DNA from: Spirochaetales bacterium
GTDB taxonomy: Bacteria > Spirochaetota > Spirochaetia > Treponematales > UBA12059
DNA length: 11,311 bases
Assembly: GCA_016938515.1 (NCBI GenBank)
Contig: JAFGUM010000511.1
Coordinates: forward strand, 1-11,311
Reading direction: 5' to 3'
Part shown: positions 1 through 6,904 of the stretch, piece by piece
Position numbering within the stretch: the stretch's first letter is position 1
Layout: each line of letters opens with the position of its first letter
Notes under the pieces: generated by a model
Databases searched by the model: none
What the model saw: the letters and a program-made list of their open reading frames with translations, nothing else
What the model was told of the DNA's origin: nothing
Program-made: the position numbers and the translations under genes

Positions 1-15
1 GCGCCGATGCGGAAG

Positions 16-36
16 CCGAATCCCCTATTCTCCACA
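16..36 (+). repeat. Degenerate tRNA 3'-end-like fragment, copy 1
   Basis: The stretch CGAATCCCCTATTCTCCAC resembles the T-loop, 3' T-stem strand and 3' acceptor strand of a tRNA. The upstream bases do not form the matching 5' T-stem and the usual CCA is missing (CAC then AATC), so this is not a working tRNA end. It is almost the reverse complement of the fragment at 68-93, with one mismatch over about 19 nt, so the two form an inverted repeat around the terminator at 42-66. It could be the end of a degenerate tRNA starting left of the window. Confidence 0.5.
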
Positions 37-41
37 ATCAG

Positions 42-66
42 AAGCCCGCCGACCGGCGGGCTTTTT
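42..66 (+). terminator. Rho-independent terminator
   Basis: A perfect 9 bp stem (AAGCCCGCC / GGCGGGCTT) with the loop GACC is followed by further T residues, giving GGGCTTTTTC on the plus strand. This is a canonical intrinsic terminator for transcription entering from the left of the window. On the minus strand the hairpin is followed by CTTCTGATT, a weaker U tract, so it could also act less efficiently as the terminator of the importer operon ending at 151. Confidence 0.85.
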
Positions 67-67
67 C

Positions 68-93
68 AATGGTGGAGAAGAGGGGATTCGAAC
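68..93 (-). repeat. tRNA 3'-end-like fragment with CCA, copy 2
   Basis: Read on the minus strand this is GGTTCGAATCCCC followed by TCTTCTCCACCA. That matches a complete tRNA 3' end: T-loop TTCGAAT, 3' T-stem CCCCT, acceptor strand CTTCTCC, discriminator A and encoded CCA. Only the innermost two T-stem pairs (GG/CC) can form; the 5' side (CTCGG) does not pair with CCCCT, and no GGAGAAG 5' acceptor strand occurs within the preceding 90 nt. It is therefore a fragment, such as is left at an integration site, or part of a dispersed repeat, not a tRNA gene. Confidence 0.6.
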
Positions 94-96
94 CGA

Positions 97-132
97 GCGA
101 GCGCCGACGCGAGCGCATAGCGTAGCGCTCGC
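97..132. repeat. GC-rich palindromic repeat cluster
   Basis: The octamer GCGAGCGC occurs directly repeated at 97-104 and 109-116, and its exact reverse complement GCGCTCGC lies at 125-132. The second and third copies form a perfect 8 bp hairpin with an 8 nt loop (ATAGCGTA). The first copy could compete for the same partner. The cluster sits between the tRNA-like fragment and the stop codon of the permease gene, so on the minus strand it lies in the operon's 3' untranslated region, where it could protect the mRNA end. There is no T tract. Confidence 0.7.
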
Positions 133-150
133 GCTACTGGAATCTGCGGC

Positions 151-1338
151 TCAGGACTTCGCCTTTCTCGTAGTAACGTCAAACACCACGGCCGCGACGA
201 GTACCGCACCACGGATGATGTACTGCAGGGAGATGTCGGTGCCCATGAGGTTCATGCCGCTCGTGAGCGACATATAGACGATAGCGCCGATAAGGGAACC
301 GGTTACCTTGCCCACGCCGCCAGCGGAGGATACGCCTCCTATGTAGGCGGCTGCTATCGCGTCCAGCTCGAAGAGCGTACCGGCGGTCGTCGTAGCCGAC
401 TGTAAGCGCGACGTGAAAAGTATGCCGGAGAGCCCGCACATAAGTCCCATCGAACCGAATACCCAGAGCGTGATCTTCTTGACGCTGATGCCGGACAGCT
501 CCGCTGCCTCGGGGTTGCCACCCACCGCGTAGATATGCCGCCCCAGTATGGTCCGCGTCGTTATAAAATGGTATACCACCACCACTACGATGACGATGGC
601 CAGCGTCCAGGACATGCCGTTGTATCCGGCAACCACCCAGGAGATGAGGCCGAGGACGATGGAGATGAACACCAGCTTGAGAGTGAACATGTCACGGGAC
701 AGCACCTCGAAGCCGTAGGACTGGCGATCCTTTCTGTCGCGGATGGACTGAAGCACGAACCAGACTATGGCCGCAAAGCCGATGAGCAGCGTCAGCTTGT
801 GCAACTCCGGCAGGAAAGACGACTCGGCGGGGAAGATATCCGGTATATAGCCGTTGCCTATAGCGTTGAAGGCGTCGTTGGGGACGATGATGGTGCCCGT
901 CTTGAGCGTTACGAGCAGCAGTGCGCCGCGGTAGATGAGCCAGCCGGCCAAAGACGCCACGAACGCGGGTATACCGACGTGCGCCACTAAAAAGCCGGTT
1001 ATGAGCCCAGCCAGCGTTCCCATTACAAGAGCCATGAGGATGGCCGCCCATACGGGAAAGCCCCAAGCCGTCATCGCGATGGCCGTGAGGGCGCCCAGGA
1101 ACCCCGACAGGAATCCAACCGACAGGTCTATGTGTCGTATGACGATGACCAGCGTTATTCCTATCGCGAGCACCGCTATGTAGCCGGTCTGGTTAAGGAG
1201 ATTGGCTATATTGCGTGACGATATGAACACGCCATCGGTAGTGATGGTAAAGATGCCCATGATGACCAGCAGCGCGATGTACATGCCGTATTCCCGGATA
1301 TTGCTCCGGATGACGGCGCGGAAATCCTTGAGTATCAC
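151..1338 (-). CDS. mmsB: Sugar ABC transporter permease, MmsB/GguB type
   Basis: This 395-residue inner-membrane permease would form the channel of a monosaccharide importer with the ATPase encoded just upstream. It is very hydrophobic, with about ten predicted membrane segments. It carries the family motif HIDLSVG (residues 69-75) and the cytoplasmic ATPase-contact loop GRHIYAVGGNPEAAELSGI (265-283). The C-terminal part (FELDAIAAAYIGG, then GMNLMG) is characteristic of the multiple-monosaccharide permeases MmsB/GguB rather than RbsC. The start is GTG, chosen because AGGAGG lies 5 nt upstream and the next Met (residue 19) is inside the first hydrophobic stretch. Only 10 nt separate it from the ATPase stop, so the two are co-translated. 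Xylose permease XylH is the close alternative; substrate cannot be read from the sequence. Confidence 0.93.
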   Translation of the reverse strand: MILKDFRAVIRSNIREYGMYIALLVIMGIFTITTDGVFISSRNIANLLNQTGYIAVLAIGITLVIVIRHIDLSVGFLSGFLGALTAIAMTAWGFPVWAAILMALVMGTLAGLITGFLVAHVGIPAFVASLAGWLIYRGALLLVTLKTGTIIVPNDAFNAIGNGYIPDIFPAESSFLPELHKLTLLIGFAAIVWFVLQSIRDRKDRQSYGFEVLSRDMFTLKLVFISIVLGLISWVVAGYNGMSWTLAIVIVVVVVYHFITTRTILGRHIYAVGGNPEAAELSGISVKKITLWVFGSMGLMCGLSGILFTSRLQSATTTAGTLFELDAIAAAYIGGVSSAGGVGKVTGSLIGAIVYMSLTSGMNLMGTDISLQYIIRGAVLVAAVVFDVTTRKAKS

Positions 1339-1348
1339 GTAGACCTCC

Positions 1349-2869
1349 TCAGCTCGTGGCCAGCTGCATTATTTTTTCCTGCGTCGCTTCCGTGGCCGGA
1401 AGCTCGCCCGTTATCCTGCCCGTCGATACGACGTAGATGCGGTCGCTCATACCGAGTACTTCGGGGAGCTCGCTCGAAATCATGATGATGCTCATCCCCT
1501 GGTCAACGAGCTTGTTCATAAGGGTGTAGATTTCGTACTTAGCGCCTACGTCTATGCCTCGTGTCGGCTCGTCGAGTATGAGTACGTCTGGCTTGACGAA
1601 GAGCCATTTTGCTATTGAGACCTTCTGCTGGTTGCCGCCGGATAGATTGAGCACCTTCTGCGTGATGCTGGGTGTTTTTATGGTGAGTGCCGTGCGGTAT
1701 TCCTCGGCTACCTTGGACTCGCCGTTGGCATCGACGACGCTCCTGGTGGCCAGAGCCCTCAGGTTGGCCAGCGTGATGTTCTGCTTGACGTCTTGTATAA
1801 GTATAAGGCCGTTCTTCTTCCTGTCCTCGCTGGCGTAGGCGATGCCGGACTCTATGGCGTTTCGCGGCTCGGAGAAGCTTTTTTTCTGCCCTTTGACCAC
1901 AATCTCGCCGTCGAGCCGGAAGCCGTCCGGGTTGCCGAAGATGCTACGGGCAAGCTCCGTACGTCCCGATCCCATCAGGCCTGCGAAGCCGACGATCTCG
2001 CCCTTGTGAACGTGGAAGTTGACGTTCGTAAGCAGCGAGCGGCCGAGGCCGTGGGAATAGACGGTCCAGTCCCTGACCTGCAGGACTATTTCATCCGATA
2101 TCTTCAGCGTACGTCTGGGATAGACGTCGTCTATCTCGCGACCGACCATGTGCTTTATGAGGACGCCTTCGGAGACTTCGCCGCGCGCGGCGTCGAGCGT
2201 GCAGACCGTCTGGCCGTCCCGTAGCACGGTGACGGTGTCGGCGATGCGGATGACTTCCTTAAGCTTGTGGGAGATCATGATGCAGGTGACCCCATCGCGT
2301 TTGAGGCCGCGGAGGATGTTAAGGAGGTTGTCGCAGTCGTCCTCATTGAGGGCGGCGGTCGGCTCGTCCAGGATGAGTATCCTGACGTCGCGGCTCAACG
2401 CCTTGGCTATCTCTACGAGCTGCTGCTTGCCCACGCCCAGGTCGCGCACCTTGACCGACGGGTTCAAGTCGAGCCGGACCTTCTTGAGCATCTCGGTGGC
2501 TTTCTTGATCGTTTCGTTAAGGTTGACAGTAAGGCCCGACTTGAGCTCATGCCCCAGGAGGATATTGTCGTACACGGTCATGTCCGGTACCAGCGCCAGT
2601 TCCTGGTAGATGATGCCGATGCCGGCCCGCTCGCTGTCGGCTATTCCATTGAACTTCTGCGCTTGCCCCTGCAGGAATATTTCGCCGGAATAGTCGCCGT
2701 GCGGGTACACGCCACTCAGCACCTTCATCAGCGTAGACTTGCCCGCGCCGTTTTCCCCGACCAGGCAATGGATCTCACCCTGCGCCACGCGGAAGCTGAC
2801 GTCGCTAAGCGCGCGTACGCCGGGGAAGGTTTTGGTGATGTTCTTCATTTCGAGGATGGGAGTCGTCAT
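1349..2869 (-). CDS. mmsA: Sugar ABC transporter ATP-binding protein, MmsA/GguA type
   Basis: This 506-residue protein has two fused ATPase domains, the usual form for monosaccharide importers, and powers uptake through the MmsB-like permease. Domain 1 has Walker A GENGAGKST (38-46), Q-loop Gln89, a degenerate signature LGVGKQQ (144-150), Walker B ILILDEP (164-170) and switch His201. Domain 2 has a degenerate Walker A GLMGSGRTEL (297-306, Arg in place of Lys), a full LSGGNQQ signature (409-415), Walker B LILDEP (430-435), and Ser instead of the switch His (MISSELPE). Such asymmetry is normal in the RbsA/XylG/MglA family, where one composite site is catalytically weak. The stretch VYPHGDYSGEI is typical of MmsA/GguA. 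The ATG is preceded by GGAGG at 8 nt. XylG is the nearest alternative name. Confidence 0.95.
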   Translation of the reverse strand: MTTPILEMKNITKTFPGVRALSDVSFRVAQGEIHCLVGENGAGKSTLMKVLSGVYPHGDYSGEIFLQGQAQKFNGIADSERAGIGIIYQELALVPDMTVYDNILLGHELKSGLTVNLNETIKKATEMLKKVRLDLNPSVKVRDLGVGKQQLVEIAKALSRDVRILILDEPTAALNEDDCDNLLNILRGLKRDGVTCIMISHKLKEVIRIADTVTVLRDGQTVCTLDAARGEVSEGVLIKHMVGREIDDVYPRRTLKISDEIVLQVRDWTVYSHGLGRSLLTNVNFHVHKGEIVGFAGLMGSGRTELARSIFGNPDGFRLDGEIVVKGQKKSFSEPRNAIESGIAYASEDRKKNGLILIQDVKQNITLANLRALATRSVVDANGESKVAEEYRTALTIKTPSITQKVLNLSGGNQQKVSIAKWLFVKPDVLILDEPTRGIDVGAKYEIYTLMNKLVDQGMSIIMISSELPEVLGMSDRIYVVSTGRITGELPATEATQEKIMQLATS

Positions 2870-2910
2870 CTTTCCGGCCTCCGTTGCGGATTGAACGCTT
2901 CTGGAAACAT

Positions 2911-2945
2911 GACGGGGGCGGACGGCTTAACCGTTCGCCCCCGTC
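2911..2945 (-). promoter_or_regulatory. Intercistronic hairpin between binding protein and ATPase genes
   Basis: A 15 nt arm (2911-2925) faces its near-exact reverse complement (2931-2945) across a 5 nt loop. On the transcribed minus strand there is one A-C mismatch, and the core is GACGGGGGCG / CGCCCCCGTC. No T run follows, so it is not a standard terminator. Hairpins at this position, after the binding-protein gene of an importer operon, commonly stabilise the upstream mRNA or cause partial read-through, giving more binding protein than membrane subunits. That role here is inferred. Confidence 0.7.
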
Positions 2946-2972
2946 ACATCAATCATCGATGCTGTCGCGCGA

Positions 2973-4064
2973 TCATTCCAGCCCGGAGAAGTAGCTGGGC
3001 GGATAGTAGCCGGAATCCACGATGGCGGACTTTACGTTGTCCCTGGTCACGGTGATAATGGCCGAGGGTTTGGCGGGGATGTCGGCTTTGCCGTTGTTAT
3101 AGGTCGTGGTCTTGGCGGGAGAGCCGCCCTTGAGGTAGGCGACGGCCGCGGCGATGGCGTCGTTGACCAGGACGCGGACGTCCTTGAGGACGGTCATGGA
3201 CTGCTTGCCGTTGATGATGTACTGGATGGAGGCTACTTCAGCGTCCTGTCCGGTAATGTAGAACTTCTTTACGTCGCGATCGGCGGCGTATACGTCTGCG
3301 ATCGCGCGGGCGGTGCCGTCATTGGGGGCGCAGATGAACGTAGTGCCCTTGTAGGCTTTCTTCGCCTTGGTCATGTCAGCTTCGGCCTTGTTCTTGGCTA
3401 CGCTGAAGTTCCAGTCGGTGGTTACCTGCCCGATGATCTTGCCCAGCTCCTCGCGAGTCAGCTTGGCCTTGGACATCAGCTTGACGGCTTCGGTGGAGTT
3501 GCGGACGATGAAGGTGCCGTCGGCGATCTTTGGCTGGAGCACGCTCCACGCACCTTCGAAGAAGATGAAGGCGTTATTGTCCGACGCGGCGCCGGCGTAC
3601 AGGTACAGGTTGTTGCCCTTGCCGGAAGCATTCTTGACGAGGTAGTCGCCCCACGCCGCTCCGACGGCGAAGGAGTCAAAGGTTACGTAGTAGTCGACGG
3701 ATGCGGTCTCGCGGATCAGGCGGTCGTAGGAGATGACCTTGACTCCGGCTCTTCTGGCCGCGTCGGCTGCCGCGGCAGCGGCGGTGCCGTCCTGCGGGCA
3801 GATGATGAGCACCTTGATCCCCTTGGTTATCAGGGATTCGACGTTTGCTTTTTCCTTTGCGGAGTCACCCTGACTGAACAGGATCTCCACGTCGTAGCCG
3901 GCCGCGGTGAGCGCGGATTTGAACCTGGCTTCGTCTTGGAGCCACCTGGGCTCGTCCTTGGTCGGAAGCACGATGCCGACTGGAAGACTGCCCTGGGCAA
4001 AGGCCGTGGTGACCATGCCCGCAAGCATGAGCAGCGCGAATAGGATGGCGATAGTACGTTTCAT
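2973..4064 (-). CDS. chvE: Periplasmic sugar-binding protein, ChvE/XylF family
   Basis: This 363-residue protein would capture monosaccharides in the periplasm and deliver them to the MmsA/MmsB-like importer. A clear signal peptide (Lys-Arg, a hydrophobic core at 5-19, then TAFA with predicted cleavage after Ala23) precedes a two-lobed type I binding-protein fold. Family motifs include YDRLIRE (113-119), DYYVTFDSFAVG (124-135), SDNNAFIFFEGA (161-172), the Asp-containing TGQDAEVAS (271-279) and DSGYY near the C terminus. These match ChvE-type multiple-sugar-binding proteins, with a segment at about 188-235 that seems longer than in ChvE as I recall it. The reading frame extends upstream to 4154, but the ATG at 4064 was chosen because it starts the signal peptide and has AGGGGG 5 nt upstream. 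Exact sugars are unknown. Confidence 0.92.
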   Translation of the reverse strand: MKRTIAILFALLMLAGMVTTAFAQGSLPVGIVLPTKDEPRWLQDEARFKSALTAAGYDVEILFSQGDSAKEKANVESLITKGIKVLIICPQDGTAAAAAADAARRAGVKVISYDRLIRETASVDYYVTFDSFAVGAAWGDYLVKNASGKGNNLYLYAGAASDNNAFIFFEGAWSVLQPKIADGTFIVRNSTEAVKLMSKAKLTREELGKIIGQVTTDWNFSVAKNKAEADMTKAKKAYKGTTFICAPNDGTARAIADVYAADRDVKKFYITGQDAEVASIQYIINGKQSMTVLKDVRVLVNDAIAAAVAYLKGGSPAKTTTYNNGKADIPAKPSAIITVTRDNVKSAIVDSGYYPPSYFSGLE

Positions 4065-4086
4065 GAATACCCCCTCTACGGATTTC

Positions 4087-4101
4087 GCGGCTCTAAGCCG
4101 C
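4087..4101. repeat. Perfect inverted repeat in the chvE leader
   Basis: GCGGCT and AGCCGC are separated by the triplet CTA, giving a 6 bp hairpin or dyad that ends 22 nt before the chvE start codon and just upstream of its AGGGGG ribosome site. It could be an operator dyad or a small mRNA hairpin shielding the 5' end. Confidence 0.55.
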
Positions 4102-4224
4102 AGGCACAAGTATTGACGGGTATCCGTAATCAGTCTTGAAGAACTTGCGAGCAATGATCTTCACTTAACGCCTCAGTAGGTTGCCCAGGCGCGCGGTAGC
4201 ACTTTGCCGCACGCTCGGAAAGGG

Positions 4225-4252
4225 AAAAATCCAGATTCCGGCGCCGCTGATT
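4225..4252 (-). terminator. Possible weak terminator after the sensor operon
   Basis: On the minus strand, just after the stop codon of the XylF-like gene, AATCAG pairs with CTGGATT (one bulged G) around a GC-rich 12 nt loop, followed by a run of five T. The stem is short and AT-rich at its base, so termination would be partial at best and read-through into chvE is likely. Confidence is low. Confidence 0.3.
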
Positions 4253-4257
4253 GCTCG

Positions 4258-5301
4258 TCAGCGGACGTTGCGGTACACGTCAGCCGCGGCGTGGAAGCCA
4301 TCCCTGATGACGGTGGCGTCCAAGAGGTCCCGCGTGACCAGTATCGGCTCCAGGCGCACGTACGGCACGTTGTAGCGGCCGTCGTTTATGCTGGCGTCGG
4401 TCTCGATCTTTTCGTTTCTGGCCAGCATGACGGCGTAGCCCGCCGCCTTGAGCGCCAGGCGCTCGATCGGCTTGTACACGGTGGCGTATTGCGAGCCCTC
4501 CGCGATTCGCTGACAGGCGGCCAGCTCGGCGTCCTGCGCCGCTATGATAACGCCGCCCATCATACGGTTCTCGGACAGCACTGATATGGCCGCCTCCGCC
4601 AGCATATCGTTGCCGGCGATGATGGCGTCTATGTCTCGCACGGTTTCCAGAAGCTTTTCCAAGGCCGTCTTTACTTCATCGCTATCCCAGGTCGCTGGCC
4701 ACAGTTCGCCGACCAGAGCCAACGAGTCGGACGCCGTCAGCGAATCGATGACGCTGTGGATGCCGGTGTTGAGCATCATGGCGTTGTTGTCTGAGCTGGC
4801 TCCGTTGATGATGACTAAACTGCCGCGGGGAACGGCCTGGGTTACAGCCTCGGCCATGAGGCGGCCCACCTTCTCGTTGTCGAAAGAAATGTACAGGTCC
4901 ACGTTGGCGTTGCGCACGAGCCTGTCGTAGCTCAGCACCCGTATGCCCTTGCCGCGTATTTCGGCGATGACCGTGGCCAAGCGATCCGCATCGTTGGGCA
5001 CTACGACCAGCACGTCTATGCCGGCTTTGGCCATTTCCCGTATCTGCAGCTCCTGGGTCTCGTGGTCTTGGTCCGCGACGCGAAGGAGGACATCCGCGCC
5101 CAGTTCCCGGACGGAGCGCGTAAAGATGTCGACGTCGCGCTGCCATCGTTCTACGACCAGTGAGTCCAGGGAAAAGCCGATGAGCGGCGGCTCTATCGGG
5201 TCGGATTTCTTGCCTGCACCCCCGCAGGAGCAGGCTAGTGCCGCAGTGGCTACCATCGCCAAAGCGGCGGTGCGTAGATGGCGTGACTCAATACTCAGCA
5301 T
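4258..5301 (-). CDS. xylF: XylF-like sugar-binding lipoprotein, probable sensor subunit
   Basis: This 347-residue protein is a XylF-family xylose-binding protein by its motifs: ERWQRDVDIF (51-60), ETQELQIREM (81-90), YDRLVRNANVDLYISFDNEK (125-144), SSDNNA (169-174), AQDAELA (255-261) and VYKPIERLA (275-283). The N terminus has a basic start, a hydrophobic core and a lipobox-like ALAC (Cys24; Cys26 also possible), so it is probably lipid-anchored, unlike the free ChvE-like protein. The gene overlaps the end of the response-regulator gene by 14 nt, and GGGAGG lies 6 nt before its ATG. It therefore belongs to the sensing operon and has no permease or ATPase of its own there. By analogy with XylFII, which docks onto the kinase LytS in clostridia, I infer that it senses xylose or a related sugar. 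A second transport binding protein is the alternative. Confidence 0.88.
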   Translation of the reverse strand: MLSIESRHLRTAALAMVATAALACSCGGAGKKSDPIEPPLIGFSLDSLVVERWQRDVDIFTRSVRELGADVLLRVADQDHETQELQIREMAKAGIDVLVVVPNDADRLATVIAEIRGKGIRVLSYDRLVRNANVDLYISFDNEKVGRLMAEAVTQAVPRGSLVIINGASSDNNAMMLNTGIHSVIDSLTASDSLALVGELWPATWDSDEVKTALEKLLETVRDIDAIIAGNDMLAEAAISVLSENRMMGGVIIAAQDAELAACQRIAEGSQYATVYKPIERLALKAAGYAVMLARNEKIETDASINDGRYNVPYVRLEPILVTRDLLDATVIRDGFHAAADVYRNVR

Positions 5302-6904
5302 CGGTATCCTCCCTGTGCCCGGAAGAAAAGGCGGTGGGTGTGCACCCCGTAACCTTCTTGAACAGTCGCGAGAAGTAGTTGGGATCGGGATACCCGCAGG
5401 CGGCGCTTACCTGTTTGATGGACGCGTCCGGCTCAATCAAAAGCTTCTTCGCCCGCTCCATCCTGACCTCCGTGAGGAAGTCCGAAAAGCCGCGTCCCGT
5501 TTCCTCGACGAGCAGGCGTGATAGGTGGCTGGGGGACAGCGGGATCTCGGCGGCGACCGATTCAAGAGATATCTGCCGGCCATAGTTCTCTTTTATATAT
5601 GCGATGGCGCGTGCGGTAGGAGCCGACCAGCGCGGGGCGCGCCGCGAGGCTTCCGACAGCGCGGCGAATCGCACGCGCGCCGAGATGCCCATGCCGATCG
5701 CGCCGTCGGCTGTACGAAGGTCCTCAAAATCCATATACTCGCGCGCCTCGTCCAGCGTCAGATAGCTGCGCCGCTCGAATTCCCGGTACGCCTCGGCGAA
5801 CAGTGCGATGAGCCTGTACCTGTCGGGGGATGGCACATCCCTGCCCCCGGGCAGGGACTCGAGAGCCTGCTCCAGGGCGACGCGGGCTCTACCGGCGTCG
5901 CCGCCAACCAACGAGGAGACGAATGCTCTGGCGTCTTCCCAGCCGCTCGCCGAAGCCGAGCCACCGTCCGCCGTACCGAAAGCTCGCGATACCGCGGACG
6001 GAGCGGCATCGGAGGCGGGTGCTGTTATGCACGGGAGGTTCATAGTCTCCCTGAACGCGAGCGACCATGACTGGTTGGCCTCGTGCAGCGGACTAGCCGG
6101 AGCGTACCCTATTTTGAGGATGCTGTGCGCCAGCTCCGGCTCGTGGGCTTGCTCCACGACCGACCGAAATACCGCGATGCTGGCTTCTGCGGCTTCGCTC
6201 GAGGCAAGCGGGATGAGCACGACCGTGAAGCCAGCCATGAACGGCCCGACAAGTGCCCGCGTCTTGTATCGGACCGTAGATCTGAACCCTTCGTAGAGGC
6301 CCCGCGCCTCGGCCTCGGGATCCGGCGACCCGGGCACGGGCAGGAATGCGGCTGCCGCTACGGTGGCCCATGGCTGGCTTATGCCGAGAGCGGCTCGGTA
6401 CCGCTCCGCGTCGAACCGGTCGCTTTCGTCCATCATGACGGCGCGGAGAAAGGCTTCTTCCACGAAGGATCTGAGGCGTTCTTCCCGCTCGCGGTGCTCC
6501 ATTTCACGTTTTTCTATCTCGAAGCGGCGGTCGGCGATGCTCGCGGCGGCACGCAACGCGGAAGCCAGCTTGTCTTTGGCTACGGGTTTGAGGAGGTAAT
6601 CCAGGACGCCCAGCTCCATGGCTTCACGGGCTATGTCGAATCGCTCGTAGGCGGTGACCAGGATAAAGACGCAGGACAGGCCGCGCGCCCGGATCTCGCG
6701 TACGGCGTCCAGACCCGAGATGCCCGGCATCCAGATGTCCATGAGCACGATGTCCGGCGCCAGCGCCAGGGCCATCTCCACAGCCTCGCGGCCGGACGAC
6801 GCGTTACCGGCGACGGTGAACTCATCTGACAGATCGCGGCGAACCATCAGTTCGATGGCTTCTACCACCGGATGCTCGTCGTCTACTACCAGCAAGCGCT
6901 TCAT
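5288..6904 (-). CDS. Response regulator with AraC-type HTH, YesN family
   Basis: This 538-residue cytoplasmic protein is the DNA-binding partner of the adjacent kinase. An N-terminal receiver domain (1-120) shows the acidic pair Asp8-Asp9, phosphoacceptor Asp56 (IVLMDIWMPG), Thr84 and Lys106 (LLKP), all intact. A charged helix or coiled coil follows (122-150). Next is a roughly 280-residue middle region with no motif I recognise, including an Ala/Ser/Gly-rich linker at about 296-322. The C terminus (433-528) is a double-HTH AraC domain: ISLESVAAEIPLSPSHLSRL, and SIKQVSAACGYPDPNYFSRL with the usual FKKVTGCTP ending. The ATG overlaps the kinase stop in ATGA, so the two are translationally coupled. 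Its leader shares the 10-mer GGGGGTATTC with that of chvE. Likely targets are this operon and the importer. Confidence 0.93.
   Translation of the reverse strand: MKRLLVVDDEHPVVEAIELMVRRDLSDEFTVAGNASSGREAVEMALALAPDIVLMDIWMPGISGLDAVREIRARGLSCVFILVTAYERFDIAREAMELGVLDYLLKPVAKDKLASALRAAASIADRRFEIEKREMEHREREERLRSFVEEAFLRAVMMDESDRFDAERYRAALGISQPWATVAAAAFLPVPGSPDPEAEARGLYEGFRSTVRYKTRALVGPFMAGFTVVLIPLASSEAAEASIAVFRSVVEQAHEPELAHSILKIGYAPASPLHEANQSWSLAFRETMNLPCITAPASDAAPSAVSRAFGTADGGSASASGWEDARAFVSSLVGGDAGRARVALEQALESLPGGRDVPSPDRYRLIALFAEAYREFERRSYLTLDEAREYMDFEDLRTADGAIGMGISARVRFAALSEASRRAPRWSAPTARAIAYIKENYGRQISLESVAAEIPLSPSHLSRLLVEETGRGFSDFLTEVRMERAKKLLIEPDASIKQVSAACGYPDPNYFSRLFKKVTGCTPTAFSSGHREDTDAEY

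Larger units (their letters stand above)
4065..4257 (-). promoter_or_regulatory. Leader/promoter region of the importer operon
   Basis: This 193 nt gap between the sensor operon and chvE is the likely control point for the importer. On the minus strand, AATACT lies about 40 nt before the chvE ATG and could be a weak -10, with no convincing -35 (AAGACT at 17 nt). That would fit an activator-dependent promoter. ACGGATACCCGT just upstream is an imperfect palindrome. The element GCGGCT-CTA-AGCCGC at 4087-4101 is a perfect inverted repeat near the ribosome site. Distal to these, an 8 nt inverted pair (CGAGCAAT at 4148-4155, ATTGCTCG at 4250-4257) brackets the gap. Any of these could be the binding site of the AraC-type regulator; none is proven. 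Confidence 0.4.

Noticed and set aside
68..155. A complete tRNA gene on the minus strand ending in CCA at 68
   Set aside because: The 3' end is convincing, but the 5' T-stem does not pair, there is no GGAGAAG acceptor strand, no anticodon arm is seen, and the upstream bases are the GC-rich palindrome and the end of the permease gene.
297..306. A defective second ATPase site (Lys to Arg) in the residue 297-306 segment of the MmsA-like protein (protein numbering)
   Set aside because: A degenerate second Walker A of the form GLMGxGRTEL is the norm in the RbsA/XylG/MglA family, so it is not a sign of decay.
2267..3055. A 262-codon plus-strand reading frame opposite the ATPase gene
   Set aside because: It is antisense to conserved Walker and signature motifs, crosses the intercistronic hairpin and shows no recognisable protein features.
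4065..4154. A longer chvE product starting at 4154
   Set aside because: The extra 30 residues would precede a clean signal peptide, and the AGGGGG ribosome site lies directly before the ATG at 4064.
6083..6829. A 248-codon plus-strand reading frame opposite the response-regulator gene
   Set aside because: It is antisense to the receiver domain, with no ribosome site or recognisable domain; long shadow frames are expected in GC-rich DNA.
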